NCBI RefSeq assembly: GCF_024398015.1
Contig: NZ_CP073747.1
Location: 1,560,501-1,624,500 of the forward strand
From: Kordiimonas sp. SCSIO 12610
GTDB taxonomy: Bacteria > Pseudomonadota > Alphaproteobacteria > Sphingomonadales > Kordiimonadaceae
Length of the DNA stretch: 64,000 nucleotides
Direction of reading: 5' to 3'
Shown here: one piece after another, positions 26,538 to 35,308 of the stretch
Layout of the letters: every line of letters starts with the position of its first letter
How positions within the stretch are numbered: the first letter of the stretch is position 1
Position numbers and translations under genes: made by a program
Notes under the pieces: generated by a model
Databases searched by the model: none
What the model was told of the DNA's origin: nothing
The model's input: the letters and a program-made list of their open reading frames with translations, nothing else

Positions 26538-27206
26538 ATGACCCAAAAAATACAAAAAAAAGTTGCTGATTATACATTCAACAAAGTGAGCTTGCTTGAA
26601 GAGGCTTTAACGCATCCATCCCTTTCCGGGCGTCATAATTATCAGCGGCTTGAATTTTTGGGTGATAGGGTTCTTGGGCTTATTATATCGGATTGGCTTC
26701 TGGATTTATACCCGTCAGAGGATGAAGGCCAGTTAAACCAGCGTTTCAGTGCACTTGTTCGCCGCGAGACCTTGGCGGAAATGTCGCGCAACTTGAAAAT
26801 TGTTGACCTTATTTTGCTTGCCCCTGGCGCGGAGCAGGAGGGCACTAGGGATAAGGACGCGATCCAGTGCGATGTTTGCGAGGCTGTTATCGGTGCCATT
26901 TATTTGGACGGTGGGTTTGACGCCGCAAATACATTTGTCCGCACGCACTGGAAAGAAATTGTTGGCAAGGACGTAAATGCCTTTAAGGATGCGAAAACAT
27001 TGCTTCAGGAATGGTGCCAAGCGCGTAATTTACCTCTGCCCAGATATAATGTATTGTCACGCAGTGGTCCTGACCATAACCCGGTTTTTAACATGCAGGC
27101 CGAGGTGGAAGGGGTTAATAACGCGTCCGCTGAAGGGCCAGCCAAAAGGTTTGCTGAGCAGGCTGCCGCTGCTGCTTTGATGGAAAAATTAGCTGCAAAC
27201 AGCTAA
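26538..27206 (+). CDS. rnc: Ribonuclease III
   Basis: Cleaves double-stranded RNA in rRNA and mRNA processing. The 222-aa protein has the RNase III signature QRLEFLGDRVLG, whose Glu and Asp bind Mg2+, and the second acidic pair in CDVCEAVIGAIYLDGG, followed by a C-terminal dsRBD (KTLLQEWCQARNLPLPRYN ... GPAKRFAEQAAAAALM). The length is normal. Immediately followed by era (17 bases), as in most Proteobacteria. Confidence 0.96.
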   Translation: MTQKIQKKVADYTFNKVSLLEEALTHPSLSGRHNYQRLEFLGDRVLGLIISDWLLDLYPSEDEGQLNQRFSALVRRETLAEMSRNLKIVDLILLAPGAEQEGTRDKDAIQCDVCEAVIGAIYLDGGFDAANTFVRTHWKEIVGKDVNAFKDAKTLLQEWCQARNLPLPRYNVLSRSGPDHNPVFNMQAEVEGVNNASAEGPAKRFAEQAAAAALMEKLAANS

Positions 27207-27223
27207 AAGAAAGCTATAAAAAT

Positions 27224-28141
27224 ATGACTGATCTAACTGCCGCTACAGATGATATGCGCTGTGGGTTTTATGCCATTATTGGTGCGCCGAATGCGGGCAA
27301 ATCAACGCTTCTGAACTCGCTGGTTGGCGCGAAGGTTGCGATTGTGACCCACAAGGTTCAAACCACCCGCACCCGCATTACCGGAATTGGTATGTTTGAG
27401 GATACCCAGATGGTGTTTATTGACACACCGGGTATTTTTGAGCCCAAACGTCGGCTTGACCGTGCGATGGTTAGTGCAGCGTGGCAGGGCGCAGAAGACG
27501 CGGAAACAACTGTATTAATGATCGATGCGAAAAAAGGCATCACTGATGATGTGAAGCGCATCGTTGAAAGCCTTCAGGAAAATAACCATAAGGCTATTTT
27601 GGTGCTAAACAAAATTGACCTGATTAAACGGGAAACCTTGCTTGCCTTAACACAGGAATTGAATGAATCGGGTGTTTTCTCTGGAACCTTCATGATATCA
27701 GCGCTTAAGGGCAATGGTGTTCATGACCTGAAGGCCCATTTAGCGTCTTTGGCTCCTAAGGGGCCATGGATGTACCCAGAAGATCAAATCTCTGATGTTA
27801 CCATGCGTAACTTGGCAGCGGAAATCACCCGTGAAAAAGTATTCCTACGCCTTCATGAAGAACTGCCGTATGCAACAACGGTTGAAACTGAAAAGTGGGA
27901 AGAGCGCAAGGATGGCTCGGTCAAGATCGAGCAGGTTATTCATGTGCTCCGCGATACCCAAAAGGGCATCGTGATTGGCAAGAGCGGTAGCATGCTCAAA
28001 ACCATCGGTCAGATGGCACGCGAAGAAATGGAAGAGGCCTTTGATTGCAGGGTTCACCTGTTCCTGCATGTACGTGTTAGCGAGCGCTGGGCGGATGATC
28101 GTTCCGTGTATCAGGATATGGGCCTGGAATTTGTAGATTAG
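27224..28141 (+). CDS. era: GTPase Era, 16S rRNA maturation/30S assembly
   Basis: A 305-aa GTPase that binds the 3' end of 16S rRNA at the inner membrane/30S subunit. G1 is GAPNAGKSTLLN, G3 DTPGIFEP and G4 NKID. The C-terminal KH domain shows KGIVIGKSGSMLKTIG. The switch includes TRTRITGIG. The gene ends in EFVD-stop, and the last 15 bases including the stop context are tandemly duplicated directly downstream (see the repeat entry). Confidence 0.97.
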   Translation: MTDLTAATDDMRCGFYAIIGAPNAGKSTLLNSLVGAKVAIVTHKVQTTRTRITGIGMFEDTQMVFIDTPGIFEPKRRLDRAMVSAAWQGAEDAETTVLMIDAKKGITDDVKRIVESLQENNHKAILVLNKIDLIKRETLLALTQELNESGVFSGTFMISALKGNGVHDLKAHLASLAPKGPWMYPEDQISDVTMRNLAAEITREKVFLRLHEELPYATTVETEKWEERKDGSVKIEQVIHVLRDTQKGIVIGKSGSMLKTIGQMAREEMEEAFDCRVHLFLHVRVSERWADDRSVYQDMGLEFVD

Positions 28142-28155
28142 GAATTTGTAGATTA
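28126..28155 (+). repeat. Perfect 15-bp tandem duplication across the era stop
   Basis: Two adjacent identical units GGAATTTGTAGATTA at 28126-28140 and 28141-28155. The duplication keeps frame and carries the era stop codon, so a second EFVD-stop reading directly follows the first. Confidence 0.9.
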
Positions 28156-28196
28156 GGTGTTTACGAATTAAGCTTTCAAGAAGTTAGAGGCATATT

Positions 28197-28943
28197 GTGG
28201 ACTGGCAGGACGAAGGAATTGTGCTATCGGCCAGTAAACTCGGCGAAAGCGATGCTGTTCTTGAGGTTTTAACGCCAAACTATGGCCGTCATCGAGGGTT
28301 TGTAAAGGGCGGCAGTGGCAAGCGTGGCCGCGCCAACCTACAGGCAGGTAACAAGCTTGCGCTTACATGGCGATCCCGCATTGAAGGCAATTTGGGGCGC
28401 TTCACTGTCGAACTTGTTCACAGTCCGCTTGGGTCACTGATGGGGGATGGGTTTCGTCTCAGTGCGCTCTCTGCCATCGTATCAGTAATTTCTGCAAGTC
28501 TACCAGAACGTGAACCCCACAGCGGCGTTTACGAGGTGCTAGAAATTTTGATTAAGCTGCTTGAAGACAGTGATGATCCACAGTATCTGGCGAGTGGGCT
28601 GGCGAGGTTAGAGCTCGGGATCTTATCAGAGCTTGGGTATGGTCTCGATCTATCCAAATGCGCAGCTACGGGTAGCCCGGATGATCTTGTTTATGTTTCC
28701 CCAAAAACAGGGAGGGCAGTATCAAGGGAGGCCGGGAAGCCATACCATGATAAGCTTCTGCCACTTCCTGAATTTATGCTTGCAAGCCAAGCCCCGGTTG
28801 ACGGCAATGAAGATGTTATCAATGGCCTCACGCTCACGGGTTTTTTCATGGAACGTCATGTTTGGGGGCAGGCGAAGAACGGCCAACCAGCCGCTCGCGA
28901 GCGTTTTTTATCGACGGTTAGGCGGCGCGCTGAAGCGGATTAA
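28197..28943 (+). CDS. recO: DNA repair protein RecO
   Basis: RecO works with RecF/RecR to load RecA on gapped DNA and anneals SSB-coated strands. The 248-aa protein has the N-terminal OB-fold (DEGIVLSASKLGESDAVLEV, HRGFVKGG) and the LARLELGILSELGYGLDLSKCA helix followed by DLVYVSPKTGRAVSREAG. This is the alphaproteobacterial form, in which the zinc-finger cysteines are largely lost (only one Cys remains here). Translation starts at GTG (28197), with AGAGG seven bases before it. The gene is 55 bases after era. Confidence 0.93.
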   Translation: MDWQDEGIVLSASKLGESDAVLEVLTPNYGRHRGFVKGGSGKRGRANLQAGNKLALTWRSRIEGNLGRFTVELVHSPLGSLMGDGFRLSALSAIVSVISASLPEREPHSGVYEVLEILIKLLEDSDDPQYLASGLARLELGILSELGYGLDLSKCAATGSPDDLVYVSPKTGRAVSREAGKPYHDKLLPLPEFMLASQAPVDGNEDVINGLTLTGFFMERHVWGQAKNGQPAARERFLSTVRRRAEAD

Positions 28944-29019
28944 AACACAAGCAAAAAATGTGGGCATTTTGCATACATAATCTATAGCCATTTCAGGATA
29001 GATCGTTATAGTCATTTTC

Positions 29020-31272
29020 ATGACTGAACATTCCGATTTTAATGAAAATATCATCGAAGAACCGTTTGCGAATGCCTTGAGCGAACGGTACCTCGCTTAC
29101 GCCCTTTCCACCATCATGTCGCGCTCTTTGCCGGATGTGCGTGATGGTATGAAACCTGTTCACAGGCGGCTTTTGTACGCCATGCGGCTTCTGAAGCTTG
29201 ACCCGAATACGGGCTATAAAAAATGTGCGCGGGTTGTGGGTGATGTGATCGGTAAATACCATCCGCACGGCGACCAATCGGTTTATGATGCATTGGTGCG
29301 GTTGGCGCAGGATTTCTCGGTTCGCTTTCCGCTGGTGGACGGGCAAGGGAACTTTGGTAACGTTGACGGTGATAATGCGGCCGCGATGCGTTACACCGAA
29401 GCCCGCCTGACCGAAGTCGCCGCCAGCCTGATGGAAGGACTGGAGGAAGATGCGGTTGATTTCCTCAAAACCTATGATGGTGAAGAGGAAGAGCCGGTTG
29501 TATTTCCGGGCGCATTCCCGAACTTGCTCGCGAACGGATCAACAGGTATCGCCGTTGGTATGGCAACATCAATCCCACCCCATAATGTGGGTGAGTTGAT
29601 GGATGGCCTACAGCTTCTCATTGAAGCGCGCCGTAAGCCCGATATGGACGTGTCAACCGAAGCGCTCATGAGCCGTATTCCGGGGCCGGATTTCCCAACG
29701 GGCGGTCAGATTGTTGAGCCACGCGAAAATATTATCGAAGCCTATAATACGGGCAAGGGTAGCTTCCGCCTGCGTGCAAGCTGGGAAAAGGAAGACCTAC
29801 CACGCGGCCTTTATAATATTATCATCACGGAAATTCCGTATCAGGTTCAAAAATCGAAATTGATTGAGAAAATCGCCGAGCTGATTTCTGATAAGAAACT
29901 CCCGATCCTGACGGATATTCGGGACGAATCTACGGACGAAATCCGCATTGTGCTGGAGCCGAAAAACCGCTCGGTCGAGCCCGATATGTTGATGGAAAGC
30001 CTGTTTAAACTGACGGACCTTGAGGTTCGCTTCTCGCTTAATATGAATGTGATTGCGCTTGATCGCAGGCCCAAGGTTCTATCGCTGCGTGAAGTACTTG
30101 ATAGTTTCCTTGATCATCAGGTTGATGTGTTACTGCGCCGCAGCCGTTTCCGCCTTGCGAAGATCGAGCGCCGCCTTGAAATCCTCTCAGGTTACCTGAT
30201 TGCCTACCTTAACCTTGATGAGGTGATCCGCATTATCCGGGAAGAGGACGATGCGAAGGCAAGCCTGATGGAAACCTTCAAGCTTACGGAAGTGCAAACC
30301 GAAGCGATCCTGAATATGCGCCTGCGCGCCCTTAGGAAGCTTGAGGAAATGGAGATCAAAACCGAGCACTCTAAATTAGAGGGCGAACGCGCTGAAATCC
30401 TCGCGCTTCTGGACTCAACCGAGCTTCAGTGGATTGCGGTTGGCGATAAGCTCGCGGATATCAAAAAACGCTTTGGGCAGGATACTGACCTTGGTAAGCG
30501 CCGTACGCGCTTTGGCGACGCGCCAGTGGCAGAGGTAATCCCGCTAGAGGCGATGATTGAGAAAGAACCCATTACGGTTGTGTGCTCCAAGCGCGGTTGG
30601 ATCCGTGCGCTTAAGGGGCACACAAAACCTGAAGAGACTTTGAAGTACAAAGAAGGTGACGAAGAAAAATTCCGCTTCCATGCCTATACGACCGATAAAA
30701 TCTTCCTGATGGCGACAAACGGTAAAGTCTATACGCTGGGTGGGGACAAACTACCGGGCGGGCGCGGCAACGGCGAACCCGTGCGCCTGATGGTCGATAT
30801 GGATAATAACGACGAGATCGTTGCCTTGCTACCGTATGAACCGGGTAAGCAACTGTTTGTCGCATCTTCGATTGGTAAGGGCTTCCGCCTGGACGCCGAT
30901 AAGGCAATCGCCATGAAAAAGGGCGGGAAGCAAATTTTGAATGTATCGGGTGATGCCAGCGCAACCCACTGTATGACAGTGAACGGCGACAGCGTAGCAG
31001 TGATCGGCGAAAACCGCAAACTTTTGGTGTTTGGCCTCGACGAAGTGCCAGAGCTGAACCGAGGGAAGGGCGTTGTTTTACAGCGCTATAAGGGCTGCGG
31101 AATGGCGGATGTCACCATCTTCCACCGGGCAGATGGCTTAACATGGCCGATGGGCGGTAATTCCGATCGTTGGCGCACCGAAACCGAACTTGAACCATGG
31201 ACAGGCCGCCGCGGCAACGCCGGACGCCTGCCACCAATGGGCTTCCCACGGAATAATAAATTTAGTGGGTGA
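29020..31272 (+). CDS. parC: DNA topoisomerase IV subunit A
   Basis: The 750-aa breakage-reunion subunit of topoisomerase IV decatenates chromosomes. It begins with the GyrA/ParC core ([17 protein letters not shown]); the catalytic Tyr is in [11 protein letters not shown]. It ends in GyrA-type beta-pinwheel blades ([14 protein letters not shown] ... [14 protein letters not shown]). It is distinguished from GyrA by length, position after recO and absence of a GyrA box. In the quinolone-determining region, [15 protein letters not shown], the residue matching E. coli Ser80 is Gln, and that matching Glu84 is Asp; this is a natural difference by alignment, not a proven resistance change. The last codons overlap nothing; a small membrane gene starts five bases later. 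Confidence 0.95.
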   Translation: MTEHSDFNENIIEEPFANALSERYLAYALSTIMSRSLPDVRDGMKPVHRRLLYAMRLLKLDPNTGYKKCARVVGDVIGKYHPHGDQSVYDALVRLAQDFSVRFPLVDGQGNFGNVDGDNAAAMRYTEARLTEVAASLMEGLEEDAVDFLKTYDGEEEEPVVFPGAFPNLLANGSTGIAVGMATSIPPHNVGELMDGLQLLIEARRKPDMDVSTEALMSRIPGPDFPTGGQIVEPRENIIEAYNTGKGSFRLRASWEKEDLPRGLYNIIITEIPYQVQKSKLIEKIAELISDKKLPILTDIRDESTDEIRIVLEPKNRSVEPDMLMESLFKLTDLEVRFSLNMNVIALDRRPKVLSLREVLDSFLDHQVDVLLRRSRFRLAKIERRLEILSGYLIAYLNLDEVIRIIREEDDAKASLMETFKLTEVQTEAILNMRLRALRKLEEMEIKTEHSKLEGERAEILALLDSTELQWIAVGDKLADIKKRFGQDTDLGKRRTRFGDAPVAEVIPLEAMIEKEPITVVCSKRGWIRALKGHTKPEETLKYKEGDEEKFRFHAYTTDKIFLMATNGKVYTLGGDKLPGGRGNGEPVRLMVDMDNNDEIVALLPYEPGKQLFVASSIGKGFRLDADKAIAMKKGGKQILNVSGDASATHCMTVNGDSVAVIGENRKLLVFGLDEVPELNRGKGVVLQRYKGCGMADVTIFHRADGLTWPMGGNSDRWRTETELEPWTGRRGNAGRLPPMGFPRNNKFSG

Positions 31273-31276
31273 TGGA

Positions 31277-31531
31277 ATGCAAAACCTAACCTTTTTCGAG
31301 CTAGTTAAACCAAGCAAGTTTACAAAGAGAATTTGGTTAGGAATATGCATCATCTGGTATGCAATGATTATCTTTGTATATTTTGCTTCTAAACATTCAT
31401 ATGAAGAACCATTAGTTTCTTTTGTAGTGAATGTAATATTTTTCCCATTACTCTTCGGGGTTTTCCTTTGTTTTATTCAATTCTTTTTTCGTTTGATTTA
31501 CGGAGTATTTGATCAAAATAGTGGGGGATAA
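31277..31531 (+). CDS. Small two-pass membrane protein
   Basis: An 84-aa hypothetical starting at the ATG at 31277, five bases after parC (longer frames run back into parC and are shadows). Hydrophobic segments lie at about 17-35 (IWLGICIIWYAMIIFVYFA) and 47-75 (FVVNVIFFPLLFGVFLCFIQFFFR). It ends in FDQNSGG. No family is recognised. The gene is AT-rich relative to parC. Its stop codon overlaps the start of the following gene as TAATG, so the two form a coupled pair. Confidence 0.6.
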   Translation: MQNLTFFELVKPSKFTKRIWLGICIIWYAMIIFVYFASKHSYEEPLVSFVVNVIFFPLLFGVFLCFIQFFFRLIYGVFDQNSGG

Positions 31532-31905
31532 TGATGTTTAAATGGCTGACAAAAAAATCGAGTTTAAACACTATTATTGGATTTCGTAGAGAACTTGTTC
31601 AAAGATACGGGCAAAGTTCTGTATTCACACCAGAGCAAGTCTTGGCTATATGCGATCAGCATAAGGTGCCTCAAAAATATTTGTTTTTCGCAATTGCGCT
31701 CTATTGTTCTGAAGATGACTATATCGCCTTTGCTAAGGATAAACCAAATTCGCCAGATTATGACGAAATAAGAAACAAAGTCATAGCAGATATTATGAAA
31801 CGAGCAGAACCTGTTGTTACTAATAAAGTAGAACCTAAGTCATCTGCACATAACCCACAGTCTAATGAAAGTGCAGCTTCAAGCTATGGGCTTGGAGCTG
31901 ATTGA
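31531..31905 (+). CDS. DUF6559-like hypothetical protein
   Basis: A 124-aa cytoplasmic protein. Residues 1-90 include an N-terminal basic helix, then RRELVQRYGQSSVFTPEQVLAICDQH and YLFFAIALYCSEDDYIAFAK. This resembles the DUF6559 pattern (RYG-x-x-x-x-YTP-x-QV followed by a hydrophobic FAIALF/YCS strand), though I cannot confirm the family by alignment. The last 30 residues are low-complexity Ser/Asn/Ala. It overlaps the preceding membrane gene by one base (TAATG). AT-rich, possibly acquired as a pair inserted after parC. Confidence 0.5.
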   Translation: MMFKWLTKKSSLNTIIGFRRELVQRYGQSSVFTPEQVLAICDQHKVPQKYLFFAIALYCSEDDYIAFAKDKPNSPDYDEIRNKVIADIMKRAEPVVTNKVEPKSSAHNPQSNESAASSYGLGAD

Positions 31906-31916
31906 TAAAATATAAT

Positions 31917-32002
31917 CGTCATTCCCAACTTGATTGGGAATCCATTTCATATCACTAGAACTCAATATCGACGGATTTCCGTTTTCATTGGAATAACGAC
32001 GC
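31917..32002. repeat. REP-like palindromic repeat, copy A (gene-less)
   Basis: The left half, 31917-31947, begins CGTCATTCC and folds as an 8-bp stem (ATTCCCAA / TTGGGAAT) with loop CTTGA, followed by ATCCA. The right half, about 31968-32002, is a degenerate inverted version (GGATTTCC ... GGAATAACGACG). The left half shares loop CTTGA, flanking GTCAT and ATCCA with copies B (33099) and C (53670). It lies between a + gene and the convergent thioredoxin gene. Confidence 0.75.
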
Positions 32003-32014
32003 AAAATTTACCCG

Positions 32015-32458
32015 TTATGCGTCAGGGAAATAGAAACTGACGAAATCGTTGATCTTTTCCACGCTTACGAGGCCAGCGCCTTCGGCGATATATTCACCGT
32101 CTTTAAACACCATCAGGGTGCCCGTGTAATTCAGGTTATATTTGTTACGGAACGCGATATCGCGGTCAAAATCCACGCGGATTGCGCGCACGTTAGGTGC
32201 CTTGCCAGCGTCCTCAAGTTCCTCAAACGCCTCATGCTGCTTCAGGCATGTAGGACACCACGGGGCATACACTTCCACAAGCATAGGCTCGCCCGCTGCT
32301 AGCCGTGCTTCAAATTTCGCGTGGTCATACTCTTCCCAGCCCGGCAGGATTGGGTCCGATGGGCGCAGGTTCATATATATCTGGTTACCAAAGAGCGCGA
32401 TTACCATCATGACCGTGATGGTAATCGTAGCATGTGTTTTTTTGATCGACATTTTCAT
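32015..32458 (-). CDS. Membrane-anchored thioredoxin-family protein
   Basis: A 147-aa protein. An N-terminal hydrophobic segment (about 9-27) acts as an uncleaved anchor or signal, placing the thioredoxin domain in the periplasm. The active site is YAPWCPTCLKQ, a CxxC with Pro-Thr between the cysteines. The cis-Pro region that usually completes a thioredoxin fold reads YTGTLMVFKDG, where Thr stands in place of the usual cis-Pro. That is unusual and may affect substrate release. The domain otherwise has normal length (VRAIRVDFDRDIAFRNKY strand/helix). Possible disulfide reductase or cytochrome c maturation role; no Ccm gene is near. Confidence 0.75.
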   Translation of the reverse strand: MKMSIKKTHATITITVMMVIALFGNQIYMNLRPSDPILPGWEEYDHAKFEARLAAGEPMLVEVYAPWCPTCLKQHEAFEELEDAGKAPNVRAIRVDFDRDIAFRNKYNLNYTGTLMVFKDGEYIAEGAGLVSVEKINDFVSFYFPDA

Positions 32459-32522
32459 GGGAAAATCTATATCGCTGCGCTACCATCAACGCAAGACAAA
32501 CAGATGTGATCTTATTGATTGA

Positions 32523-33116
32523 ATGACTATGGCAACCAAACCTTCACATATTAAATTAGAGACCAAACGGCTGATTATTCGTGAGCATTCCTTTGATGAT
32601 ATTGATGCGGTAGAGGCCTATAGCACGCAGGAGAAATTCTGGCGATATTTGCAGGTTGGCGAACTGAAGGAAGGTGCGGGGCGTAGTTATATCGAGCGTG
32701 TGGTTGCGGAACAGAGTGCAAGGCCGCGCACCGAGTTTAATTTGGCCTTAGTATTAAAGGATACAGGCCAAGTCATCGGTAATGTGCGCCTTGGTGTCAC
32801 TGACCTTGATCACGGTGAATGTATTTTGGGTTATGCACTTGCGGTCGATCAATGGGGGCATGGTTATGCGAGCGAGGGCGTGCGCGGTATATTAGATTTT
32901 GCCTTCAATACCCTCATGATGCACCGCGTTTATGCGATGGTTGACAGCGAAAATACGGCTTCTATTCATGTTCTTGAAAAGGCTGGCTTCACCCGAGAGG
33001 GTTTGCTGCGCGAAAACAAACGTGTCGGGAATACCGAGAATACACGTACTAGCTCTTATGTTTACGGTCTACTTGCTCATGAGTATAGGACCATAAGCTG
33101 TCATACCGTGGCTTGA
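32523..33116 (+). CDS. GNAT acetyltransferase (RimJ/RimL family)
   Basis: A 197-aa Acetyltransf_3 protein: ETKRLIIREHSFDDIDAVEAY at the N-terminus, the VCo loop region GYALAVDQWGHGYASEGVRGIL (acetyl-CoA pyrophosphate binding), HRVYAMVDSENTASIHVLEKAGF and REGLLRENKRVG. These are strong family marks. The acceptor is unknown. Its last residues, CHTVA and the stop codon TGA, are encoded by the left hairpin of the palindromic repeat B that begins at 33099, so the native C-terminus has been replaced or extended by the repeat. Confidence 0.85.
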   Translation: MTMATKPSHIKLETKRLIIREHSFDDIDAVEAYSTQEKFWRYLQVGELKEGAGRSYIERVVAEQSARPRTEFNLALVLKDTGQVIGNVRLGVTDLDHGECILGYALAVDQWGHGYASEGVRGILDFAFNTLMMHRVYAMVDSENTASIHVLEKAGFTREGLLRENKRVGNTENTRTSSYVYGLLAHEYRTISCHTVA

Positions 33117-33203
33117 CCACGGTATCCAGTAATTTGCACGGATTTAAAAATGGACCCCGCGATCGAGTGGCATAACTGCCAGCTTCGCAAACACGGGGTG
33201 ACA
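33099..33203. repeat. REP-like palindromic repeat, copy B (gene-less)
   Basis: Left hairpin 33099-33128: TGTCAT, a perfect 9-bp stem (ATACCGTGG / CCACGGTAT), loop CTTGA, then CCA. Right hairpin 33151-33203 begins TGGACCCCG and ends CGGGGTGACA, as in copy C. It is interrupted by a 23-base insertion (33168-33190) that itself contains a small hairpin GGCA-TAAC-TGCC. The halves are separated by 22 bases. The repeat lies between convergent acetyltransferase and VOC genes. Confidence 0.85.
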
Positions 33204-33225
33204 TATTGTGCCGATTTGCTTTTGA

Positions 33226-33618
33226 TTACTTCTGGGGTGCCATGCAGAAGGCATTACATTTATTCCCGTCGGGGTCACGGAAATAACCTGCGTAAAATCC
33301 GAATGCGGGATCGCCGCGATAGCCCGGTTCGCCTTCATCGCTACCACCGTTTTCAATCGCAAGCCTGTATATTTCATTGACCATTTCTGGTGATGATGCT
33401 GCAAATGATGTCATGCTGCCATTACCGACAGTTGCCTTTTCACCATTATAGGGTGCGGTGATGCTAAAGCTGGGGGTTGGCCCCAATTCGCGGATTCCCC
33501 ATGCAATGAATTTATCAGCTTCCCATGTTCGTTCTGCCCCCATCGGTGTGAAAATGGCATCATAAAATTTACCAGATGCTTCGAGATTATTTGTGCCAAC
33601 CATGCTGTATGCGATCAT
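33226..33618 (-). CDS. VOC-family protein (glyoxalase/bleomycin-resistance-like)
   Basis: About 130 aa in the glyoxalase/dioxygenase superfamily: N-terminal MVGTNNLEASGKFYDAIFTPMG is the first beta-alpha-beta unit and YFRDPDGNKCNAF closes the fold. His/Glu metal ligands of glyoxalase I are not evident, so a glyoxalase activity is not claimed. The ATG at 33618 has a strong GGGAGG ribosome-binding site; the extra N-terminal residues of the frame from 33690 are not part of the fold. It is transcribed away from the TRAP operon's end but on the same strand and 100 bases from it. Confidence 0.82.
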   Translation of the reverse strand: MIAYSMVGTNNLEASGKFYDAIFTPMGAERTWEADKFIAWGIRELGPTPSFSITAPYNGEKATVGNGSMTSFAASSPEMVNEIYRLAIENGGSDEGEPGYRGDPAFGFYAGYFRDPDGNKCNAFCMAPQK

Positions 33619-33727
33619 GTCGCTGCCTCCCTTGTTCGTTATCCGTGTGATCGTCAAGCAAACGCTATCACGCCGTGAAGAGAACGCCAACGGGGTAAAA
33701 GGGTATAGAAGCTATGCAATATTGTGG

Positions 33728-35308
33728 TTAAAAGAGCTGCTTTGGCAGCCATGTGACCATTTCAGGGAACAGCGCAATCATAACAAGCGCAAGAATCTGA
33801 ATAATAACAAATGGAATAACACCCTTGTAAATCGCGGTGGTTGGAATGCTTTCAGGCACTACGCCCCGCAGGTAAAAGAGCGCGAAACCAAACGGCGGCG
33901 TTAGAAAACTTGTCTGAAGGTTCATTGCCATCAATACCCCGAGCCATATGGGGCCAAGGCTACCTTCCATCGCGAGGAGGGCAGGTGCAACAATCGGCAC
34001 AACAACAAAAGTGATCTCGATAAAATCAAGGAAGAAGCCCAGCACGAACATCAAGAGCATCACAAGGATTAGCGCTGTGAGATAACCGCCCGGAAGGTTG
34101 GTCAGCATACTTTCAATAATTTCATCACCGCCAATGCCGCGGAACACGAGCGAGAATAGGGCAGCACCAATCAGGATTGCATAAATCATCGTCGAGATAC
34201 GAACTGTCGAGGTCATCACTTCGTTTAAAATAGCTTTAGTCTTCAATAGCCATAGGGCACGCGCCAGACCAATCGCAAAAATAACAGTAAGGAGTATGGC
34301 CCCGTAATATGCAATCACGTCCGTCGTTGGTACATTTTCACGGTCAATTCGCAGATCAGCAAAGGTAGCGATCATCAGAAGGATGATCAGGCACCCAAGC
34401 GTGATCAAAACGTTCTGAAGCGATTTCGCATTTTGCCGTGCAGCCCCCAAAAGCATAGCGCCAATAGCCCCCACGCTCGCGGCCTCAGTCGGTGTTGCGA
34501 TCCCGCTAAGGATAGAGCCAAGCACCGCGATAATAAGCACGAGCGGTGGCATCAAGGCCTTCAAGAGGCTGAGATAAAACCCTGTATCAAGCTGTGCCCC
34601 TTCTTCCGGCGGAATTGCGGGGCTTGCCTCAGGTTTTATGATGGCAACAAGGATTTGATAGAGAATATATAACCCAACAAGCACGAGGCCCGGAATAAGC
34701 GCACCGGCAAACAGTTCGCCTGCACTCATCGGTGTTGGGGAGAATATATTTTGTGAAAGCTGCGCCTGTTGCCATGCGGATGACATAACGTCAGCCAATA
34801 GTATCAAAACGATGGATGGCGGGATAATCTGACCAAGCGTTCCTGCCGCCGCGATCGAACCCGTTGCAAGCGAGGGTGAATAGCCGCGTTTTAGCATGGT
34901 GGGGAGTGACAATAGCCCCATTGTAACGACGGTTGCGCCCACAATGCCTGTTGATGCAGCGAGAAGGGCCCCGACGATGGAAACAGAGATGCCTAACCCC
35001 CCGCGCAGTGGACCGAACAGTTTGCCCATGTTTTCAAGAAGATCTTCCGCGACATTGGATTTCTCAAGCATAACCCCCATCGCGACGAACAATGGGATCG
35101 CGAACAAGAGCTCATTACGGATCACGTTTCCATATATACGGTCAGGCAGGAGAGTCAGGAAGCTAACATCAAGCGCACCAGTTGCAAGGCCAATCAGGCC
35201 GAATAATAATCCGGTTCCCCCAAGGGTAAACGCCACAGGAAAGCCAGAAAGCAAAAAAGCAACCAGCGTGATAAACATACTGATGGTAAGAAGCAGGCTT
35301 ATGTCCAT
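33728..35308 (-). CDS. dctM: TRAP transporter large permease (DctM)
   Basis: The 526-aa membrane subunit of a sodium-driven TRAP transporter. More than ten hydrophobic helices are visible. The DctM family pattern is in PVAFTLGGTGLLFGLIG near the N-terminus, GNVIRNELLFAIPLFVAMGVMLEKS, and the C-terminal GFFLDFIEITFVVVPIVAPAL and TSFLTPPFGFALFYLRG. The protein is longer than the usual 425 aa because of an extra segment about residues 250-340. It begins with an ATG overlapping the dctQ stop (TGATG), so both are translated in coupling. Confidence 0.92.
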   Translation of the reverse strand: MDISLLLTISMFITLVAFLLSGFPVAFTLGGTGLLFGLIGLATGALDVSFLTLLPDRIYGNVIRNELLFAIPLFVAMGVMLEKSNVAEDLLENMGKLFGPLRGGLGISVSIVGALLAASTGIVGATVVTMGLLSLPTMLKRGYSPSLATGSIAAAGTLGQIIPPSIVLILLADVMSSAWQQAQLSQNIFSPTPMSAGELFAGALIPGLVLVGLYILYQILVAIIKPEASPAIPPEEGAQLDTGFYLSLLKALMPPLVLIIAVLGSILSGIATPTEAASVGAIGAMLLGAARQNAKSLQNVLITLGCLIILLMIATFADLRIDRENVPTTDVIAYYGAILLTVIFAIGLARALWLLKTKAILNEVMTSTVRISTMIYAILIGAALFSLVFRGIGGDEIIESMLTNLPGGYLTALILVMLLMFVLGFFLDFIEITFVVVPIVAPALLAMEGSLGPIWLGVLMAMNLQTSFLTPPFGFALFYLRGVVPESIPTTAIYKGVIPFVIIQILALVMIALFPEMVTWLPKQLF

